From NCBI GenBank assembly GCA_023414355.1, contig JAEZOB010000063.1, positions 1 to 64,000 on the forward strand: 64,000 nucleotides of DNA, in the 5' to 3' direction. Origin of the DNA: Bacillota bacterium (lineage in GTDB: Bacteria; Bacillota; Clostridia; Lachnospirales; Lachnospiraceae). Position 1 is the first letter of the stretch, and every line of letters starts with the position of its first letter. Shown in pieces: positions 59,939 through 64,000 of the stretch. The position numbers and the translations under genes are program-made. The notes beneath the pieces are model-generated. The model made no database searches. It worked only from the letters and a program-made list of their open reading frames with translations, and was not told the DNA's origin.

Positions 59939-60652
59939 TTATTCCTTGTACAAGGTCACATTGAACTGATACTGATCTCCCCTATAGGTAGCTTCCACAT
60001 ATTCAAAAACTGTCCCGTCCTGTTCACAGGTAATTCGGTAGGTGCGAAGTACTGCTGCTCCCGGCTTGACCCCAAGTATCAAGGCCTCCTCTTCTGTTGC
60101 CAACCCCGCCAAAATCTGTTGCTGCGCATGATGGCTGACGCATCCGTACTGATATTGTAGTACTTCATATAGTGAGCCTGCCAGATCACCGGACTGTAAG
60201 GTCGGAAATCGGTGAAAAGGAAGATATACCCGTTCAATTGAGATGGGTTGTCCATCTGCACTTCGCAGACGTTCCAGGAGATAGATCTTCTGATTAACTT
60301 CCAGCTTCAGCTCTCTGGCAGCTTTCTGGGTAGGCTCGGTAATATCAAAACTAATGATTTTGCTGGAGGGTTCTTTACCAAGCATACGCATCTCTTCTGA
60401 AAATCCCTTCAGATGATCCAATTGAAAACCTGTCTTTTTCGTAGTTACAAAGCTTCCTTTGCCCTGCTGCTTATAAATATATCCGCTTTGCATCAATCCA
60501 TCCAGTGCTTTGCGGACAGTAATCCTGCTGATATTGAAGAGCTGACAGATTTCTTCCTCAGTGGGCATCTTGTCTCCCTCTTTCAGCTTACCGGATTTGA
60601 TTAGCGGTATGTAATAATTCATAACCTGCATGTAGCGTGGTAACGTGTTCAT
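59939..60652 (-). CDS. GntR family regulator with UTRA domain (NagR/DasR-like)
   Basis: A 237-residue regulator: winged HTH (KMPTEEEICQLFNISRITVRKALDGL, with the following QGKGSFV wing) and a C-terminal UTRA effector domain (ISIERVYLPFHRFP, GVKPGAAVLRTYRI, YVEATYRGDQYQF). The NagR/DasR subgroup senses GlcNAc-6P or GlcN-6P and represses nag genes. It is divergent from nagB-nagA, fitting that role, and upstream of the SIS gene. Its 5' leader contains a series of hairpins (60682-60810). Confidence 0.88.
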   Translation of the reverse strand: MNTLPRYMQVMNYYIPLIKSGKLKEGDKMPTEEEICQLFNISRITVRKALDGLMQSGYIYKQQGKGSFVTTKKTGFQLDHLKGFSEEMRMLGKEPSSKIISFDITEPTQKAARELKLEVNQKIYLLERLRSADGQPISIERVYLPFHRFPTLQSGDLAGSLYEVLQYQYGCVSHHAQQQILAGLATEEEALILGVKPGAAVLRTYRITCEQDGTVFEYVEATYRGDQYQFNVTLYKE

Positions 60653-60681
60653 AGAACCGCCCTCTTTTCATTTTATTGAAT

Positions 60682-60810
60682 AAAGAGTCAGCATACTGAC
60701 TCTTTCGCGCCCTCGCGGATTGCGTAGCAATAAACTACCTCTCCGCGAGGTGCGCATCCTGCACGGAGTGCATTTTGTTTCATAGGACGCAATTTCCTAT
60801 GAAGCAAAAT
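60682..60810. repeat. Cluster of four hairpins between gntR and nagB
   Basis: Stems in order: AAAGAGTCA/TGACTCTTT (60682-60705); CCTCGCGGA/TCCGCGAGG (60711-60750) with a small TTGC/GCAA stem in its loop; TGCAC/GTGCA (60760-60772); and ATTTTGTTTCATAGGA with its complement (60772-60810, 16 bp with one wobble). The last pair resembles a palindromic intergenic repeat I associate with Lachnospiraceae. On the gntR transcript all would be in the leader. Confidence 0.8.
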
Positions 60811-60873
60811 ACTTTAACAAACTTAGCTATTTACATTTCGATCGACCTGTGTTATTTTTATCTAAAGATAACT

Positions 60874-60905
60874 TGTTATAACAACATATCAATATAACAA
60901 CATAG
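60874..60905. promoter_or_regulatory. Candidate GntR operator upstream of nagB
   Basis: A 12-bp perfect palindrome TTGTTATAACAA (60874-60885) overlaps the first of two direct repeats ATAACAACATA (60879-60889 and 60895-60905, 16-bp spacing). GntR/HutC proteins bind such short AT-centred palindromes. The nagB promoter itself is not clear; TATACT at 60932-60937 is a weak -10 candidate. Confidence 0.5.
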
Positions 60906-60983
60906 TATATTATAACTGTAACATTGCCATTATACTTTGTCAAGGCAGTGCCCTTGCCATAGAAGGAATAAGGAGATCGTAAA

Positions 60984-61718
60984 ATGAAGATTATTCGAAC
61001 AAGAGATTATCAGGATATGAGCAGAAAATCAGCCAATATCATTTCCGCTCAGGTTATTCTGAACCCAAACAGTGTATTAGGGCTGGCAACCGGTTCCTCT
61101 CCCGTAGGTACTTACGAGAAGTTGGTTGAGTGGTGTAATAAGGGCGACATCGATTTTTCCAATGTGAAGACAGTCAATCTGGATGAGTACATTGGATTAT
61201 CCAAGGATAATCCCTGCAGCTATTATTATTTCATGTATGAAAATCTGTTCAAGCATATCAATATCGACTTGAAAAACACTCATATTCCGGATGGCACCAA
61301 AAAGGATACCGAACAGGAATGTGCCCGCTATGATCAGCAGCTTGCAGCAGTCGGACAGGTGGATCTTCAGCTTCTGGGTATCGGTAATAACGGTCATATC
61401 GGTTTTAACGAGCCCTTCGATAGCTTCCGGAAATCTACCTTCTGTGTGAAGCTTGCACAAAGCACAATCGATGCAAATGCACGATTTTTCAGCTCTGCAG
61501 AGGATATTCCCCATTATGCATATACCATGGGAATCGGAAGCATCATGTCCGCTAAGAAGATTCTACTGGTGGCCCATGGCGAGGGAAAAGCCGATATTCT
61601 CCGCGAGGCAATTGAGGGACCGATTACACCCCTGGTTCCCGCATCCGTTCTTCAGCTGCACAATGATGTCACGATCGTTGCAGATGAAGGTGCATTATCC
61701 AAATTAACAAGACAATAG
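60984..61718 (+). CDS. nagB: Glucosamine-6-phosphate deaminase
   Basis: A 244-residue enzyme converting glucosamine-6-phosphate to fructose-6-phosphate and ammonia, the last step of amino-sugar catabolism. Motifs: LGLATGSSPVGTYEKL (phosphosugar binding), VNLDEYIGL, LLGIGNNGHIGFNEP (active-site His/Glu region) and YTMGIGSIMSAKKILL. AAGGAGA precedes the ATG. It forms an operon with nagA, 45 bases downstream, and is divergent from the GntR regulator. Confidence 0.96.
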   Translation: MKIIRTRDYQDMSRKSANIISAQVILNPNSVLGLATGSSPVGTYEKLVEWCNKGDIDFSNVKTVNLDEYIGLSKDNPCSYYYFMYENLFKHINIDLKNTHIPDGTKKDTEQECARYDQQLAAVGQVDLQLLGIGNNGHIGFNEPFDSFRKSTFCVKLAQSTIDANARFFSSAEDIPHYAYTMGIGSIMSAKKILLVAHGEGKADILREAIEGPITPLVPASVLQLHNDVTIVADEGALSKLTRQ

Positions 61719-61763
61719 TCATAATTTCTATAAAATCAATAGCTAGGAAAGGATGATAACGCA

Positions 61764-62882
61764 ATGGTAATCAAAAATGCAAATGTATATACAGAAGACG
61801 GAACCATAATGAAAAAGGACGTCATAATCCATGGTGATCGTATTGTAGATGAAACAGCCGTTACCATAGAGGATACCGTCCTCGATGCAGACGGTATGTA
61901 TCTCATTCCCGGCCTTACGGATCTGCATCTGCACGGCTGTGTCGGGTATGATTTCTGCGACGGCACGGTGAAGGCTATTGAGGCCATGGCAGAATATGAG
62001 GCCAGGAACGGGATCACCACCATCTGTCCGGCAACCATGTCCCTGGATGATGATACTTTATCAAGAGTTTTTACCGCAGCAGCAGAATACAGAAATGAGC
62101 GCGGTGCTGTTCTGGCTGGCATCAATATGGAGGGGCCATACTTTTCTCACGCAAAAAAAGGTGCACAAAATCCTGCTTTCTTAAGATTGCCGAATGCAGC
62201 GCATTTCCGCCGGATGCAGAGGCTCTCCAAAGGAATGATCAAGCTGGTTGATGTTGCTCCTGAGCTGGAAGGTGCGATGGAGTTTATTCAAGAGGTCAAG
62301 GATGAAGTCGTCATCTCCCTTGCTCATACAGCGGCGGATTACGATACTGCTCTGGAAGCTTATCAAAAAGGAGCCTCCCACCTGACACATATCTATAATG
62401 CCATGCCCCCATTTTCTCACCGCAGTCCGGGGGTCATCGGAGCTGCTCTTGATTCTCCTCATTGCCATATCGAAATGATTGTTGATGGGGTACATATTGA
62501 GCCAAGTGTGGTACGTGCCACCTTCCGTATGTTCGGCGATGATCGTATCCTTCTGATCAGTGACAGTATGATGGCAACAGGCTTACAGGAGGGTCAATAT
62601 TCCCTGGGTGGTCAGAATGTTACCGTAACCGGCAATAAGGCGACGCTTGCGGACGGAACCATCGCAGGCTCTGCCACTAATTTAATGAAATGTCTCCAAA
62701 CCGCCGTTCGCTTCGGAATTCCTTTCCCATCCGCTGTCAAATGCGCAGCTGTCAATCCCGCTAAGGAAATCGGTATCTATGGGGAATACGGCAGCATTAC
62801 ACCCGGAAAATACGCCAACCTGGTACTCCTGGATCAGGACTATCAGGTAAGAAAGGTAATTTTAAAAGGAGTAATCCTATAA
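61764..62882 (+). CDS. nagA: N-acetylglucosamine-6-phosphate deacetylase
   Basis: A 372-residue amidohydrolase that removes acetate from GlcNAc-6-phosphate, giving the NagB substrate. Visible metal and active-site motifs are GLTDLHLHGCVGYDFCD, NMEGPYFS, SLAHTAADYD, THIYNAMPPFSHRSPG and LLISDSMMATG. The substrate-contact loop HIEMIVDGVHI is also present. AGGAAAGG precedes the ATG by about 8 bases. Second gene of nagBA. Confidence 0.95.
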   Translation: MVIKNANVYTEDGTIMKKDVIIHGDRIVDETAVTIEDTVLDADGMYLIPGLTDLHLHGCVGYDFCDGTVKAIEAMAEYEARNGITTICPATMSLDDDTLSRVFTAAAEYRNERGAVLAGINMEGPYFSHAKKGAQNPAFLRLPNAAHFRRMQRLSKGMIKLVDVAPELEGAMEFIQEVKDEVVISLAHTAADYDTALEAYQKGASHLTHIYNAMPPFSHRSPGVIGAALDSPHCHIEMIVDGVHIEPSVVRATFRMFGDDRILLISDSMMATGLQEGQYSLGGQNVTVTGNKATLADGTIAGSATNLMKCLQTAVRFGIPFPSAVKCAAVNPAKEIGIYGEYGSITPGKYANLVLLDQDYQVRKVILKGVIL

Positions 62883-62997
62883 GCTCTTGCTGATCAATGC
62901 TCTGCTGACATAGAGCTCTTACTAATCAATGCTCTGTCGGCAAAGAGCTCTAACTGATAAAAGACCTTGCTGACAAAGGTCCCCGCTGACAAAAGGT
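62883..62997. repeat. Degenerate tandem repeats after nagA
   Basis: Units of about 32 bp starting AGCTCTTGCTGATCAATGCT (62881, 62913, then a shorter AGCTCTAACTGATAAAAG at 62946) are followed by shorter GCTGACAAAGGTCC-type units. They run directly into the double-hairpin element. Confidence 0.75.
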
Positions 62998-63077
62998 CCG
63001 GCTGATAAATCAGACGGATAACCGGAAGAAGGAAGTCCTCGGAAAGTTAACTTTCCAAAGGCTTCCTTCTTTTGGTT
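62998..63077 (-). repeat. Double-hairpin intergenic element, copy 2
   Basis: A short stem CCGGCTGAT/ATCAGACGG (62998-63017) and a long one (63020-63048 with 63049-63077) repeat the design of the element at 31841-31919. Shared blocks include AAAGGTCCG, CTGAT..ATCAG.CGG, TCGGAAAGT and GGCTTCCTT. The long stem touches the stop codon of the CotH-like gene and may act as its terminator. Confidence 0.82.
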
Positions 63078-64000
63078 TACTTAAGGATACAGCTGATCTC
63101 CACCTTGCCATCTTTGATATTTGCAGCAGTGATGGTGAGCTCCTCCCCTTCTGTCTTCTCTCCATTGATTAGCCAATAATCCAGCTTTTTTCCATCAGGT
63201 ATAACAGCTGTTATCGTAGTCGGGTAGTCCTCATAATAACGTCCTGAAAAGCTCCCTTCTGTAGTAAAGGAATTCACTTTAAATCTGGTGCCTTCCGCCG
63301 GTTGAACTGTCAAGGTATAGAGAGCTCCAAGATCGAAGTACTCCTGATATTGTGTCAGAACATGATCTTTACGCTGACTGATATAATCCTTTAGAATTCC
63401 CATCATATAATCAAGCTGATTAGGCTGTACCCAGTTCTCGAGCAGCCCATAACCATAGGTGTGGGATAATTCATTCTTTCTAATTGCATGCATCTCTTCC
63501 AGCTCATTGTTAAAATACTCGGGTGCAAACACCCCATTCGCAAGGTCGGTGGTCTTCCTGATAAAGATTTCCCTGCAATCCGGACGTCTCATCAGCTGCC
63601 CGAACAAAGGACATTTTTCCATGGTCTCTCCGTTCTTCCCTACATACTTGGTAATATTATCAAGCAGTGGACCGGTTCGTTCAGGTTCATAGATCCCTGT
63701 ACTGAAGTCCAGATCATGGAGCAGATAACGCCATTTTCCATCAAAGGGCGCGTCCTTGTAGTGCTCGGTGTCTGCTGCATAATATCGGTAGCATTTTAAA
63801 TTATTTTGCGGCCAGTCCCAGTTGCCAATATAGGTCTGGAAAGCGAAATACTCCAGATAATTTTGTACATCAATCAGTTCACAGAGCTTCTGATAATTCT
63901 GATCATTTGTTAAATCCAGCTTCGCATAGGTATCATACAAGTCCTGATATTCCTCAACCTTTTGAGCATTCTCTCCGTCCACATCGACCTTCTTGAAGGC
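63077..64000 (-). CDS. CotH-family protein, C-terminal part (cut by window edge)
   Basis: At least 307 residues, open to the right edge, so the N-terminus is missing. It matches the CotH kinase-like family: LIDVQNYLEYFAFQTYIGNWDWPQNNLKCYRY contains the WDWP..N stretch, and LLHDLDFSTG carries the metal-binding D.D motif. The C-terminal 70 residues form a beta-rich module (VQPAEGTRFKVNSFTTEGSF). CotH phosphorylates spore coat proteins in Bacillus; Clostridia also have surface and cellulosome relatives, so spore function is not certain. Confidence 0.8.
   Translation of the reverse strand, partial: AFKKVDVDGENAQKVEEYQDLYDTYAKLDLTNDQNYQKLCELIDVQNYLEYFAFQTYIGNWDWPQNNLKCYRYYAADTEHYKDAPFDGKWRYLLHDLDFSTGIYEPERTGPLLDNITKYVGKNGETMEKCPLFGQLMRRPDCREIFIRKTTDLANGVFAPEYFNNELEEMHAIRKNELSHTYGYGLLENWVQPNQLDYMMGILKDYISQRKDHVLTQYQEYFDLGALYTLTVQPAEGTRFKVNSFTTEGSFSGRYYEDYPTTITAVIPDGKKLDYWLINGEKTEGEELTITAANIKDGKVEISCILK

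Overview
The window reads as chromosomal DNA of a spore-forming, low-to-mid GC Firmicute of the class Clostridia, most likely Lachnospiraceae. Supporting signs are the Clostridia-type RpoD, a cotJA-cotJB-cotJC spore-coat operon, a SleB/CwlJ-type hydrolase, a CotH-like protein, a T-box leader, a THF riboswitch, a pyrophosphate-type phosphofructokinase, an adenosylcobalamin-dependent ribonucleotide reductase and a CD3324-type regulator. I see no prophage, CRISPR array, rRNA or tRNA. The only classical mobile element is the 5' end of a group II intron at the left edge. Small palindromic and tandem repeats are common between genes.

Layout. 1-283: group IIC-type intron end behind a terminator hairpin, then the rpoD promoter. 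283-3670 (+): rpoD, a PlsC-type acyltransferase, an SH3/cell-wall hydrolase. 3751-9711 (-): PPi-type phosphofructokinase, a MIF-family protein, folT under a THF riboswitch, and trpXYZ under a Trp-specific T-box. 9809-12362 (-): a GNAT enzyme, a small HTH protein, a chemotaxis receptor. 13154-15546 (+): an AraC regulator and a secreted protein with two metallo-beta-lactamase domains. 15724-16891 (-): cotJABC. 17120-18946 (+): lipid kinase and VanZ-like protein, followed by a 228-bp hairpin element that forms the 3' end of the next gene, a nuclease-helicase fusion (-). 21894-26495: DUF1292 protein, UvrD-like helicase, gltX, zinc-ribbon membrane protein. 26634-31539 (-): a MacB-like ABC system with a large CARDB-type exported protein. 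31540-32155: repeat-rich gap. 32156-38809 (-): AI-2E permease, cytidylate-kinase-like protein, and a MoxR/DUF58/transglutaminase operon. 39003-40375 (+): parvulin-like foldase and a tiny Asn/Ser-rich protein. 40952-43842 (-): DUF3298 protein and class II RNR with NrdR-box-like sites. 44107-47777: small membrane protein, CAT-like enzyme, 5'-nucleotidase, cupin, double-GNAT. 48029-50745 (-): TldE/TldD. 51007-56611: carbohydrate locus with an AraC-GH39 fusion, a sugar isomerase/epimerase, a Gfo/Idh/MocA oxidoreductase and a second AraC regulator. 56608-58769 (-): histidine kinase and response regulator. 59103-62882: amino-sugar locus (SIS protein, GntR/UTRA regulator, nagB, nagA). 63077-64000 (-): a truncated CotH-type gene.

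How the parts work together. Several units carry their own sensing device in cis: uncharged tRNA-Trp for trpXYZ, tetrahydrofolate for folT, NrdR-type boxes for the RNR, and 11-bp-pitched direct repeats (OmpR/PhoB style) at the ABC operon and at the two-component operon. The nag genes form a divergent catabolic module for GlcNAc-6-phosphate. The AraC/GH39/oxidoreductase/epimerase cluster looks like a glycoside-responsive catabolic locus. No single large undescribed system stands out. The strongest less-usual items are the AraC-GH39 fusion with both catalytic glutamates, the tandem metallo-beta-lactamase exoprotein, the hairpin element that supplies a helicase C-terminus, the CARDB/ABC operon, and the intergenic repeat families.
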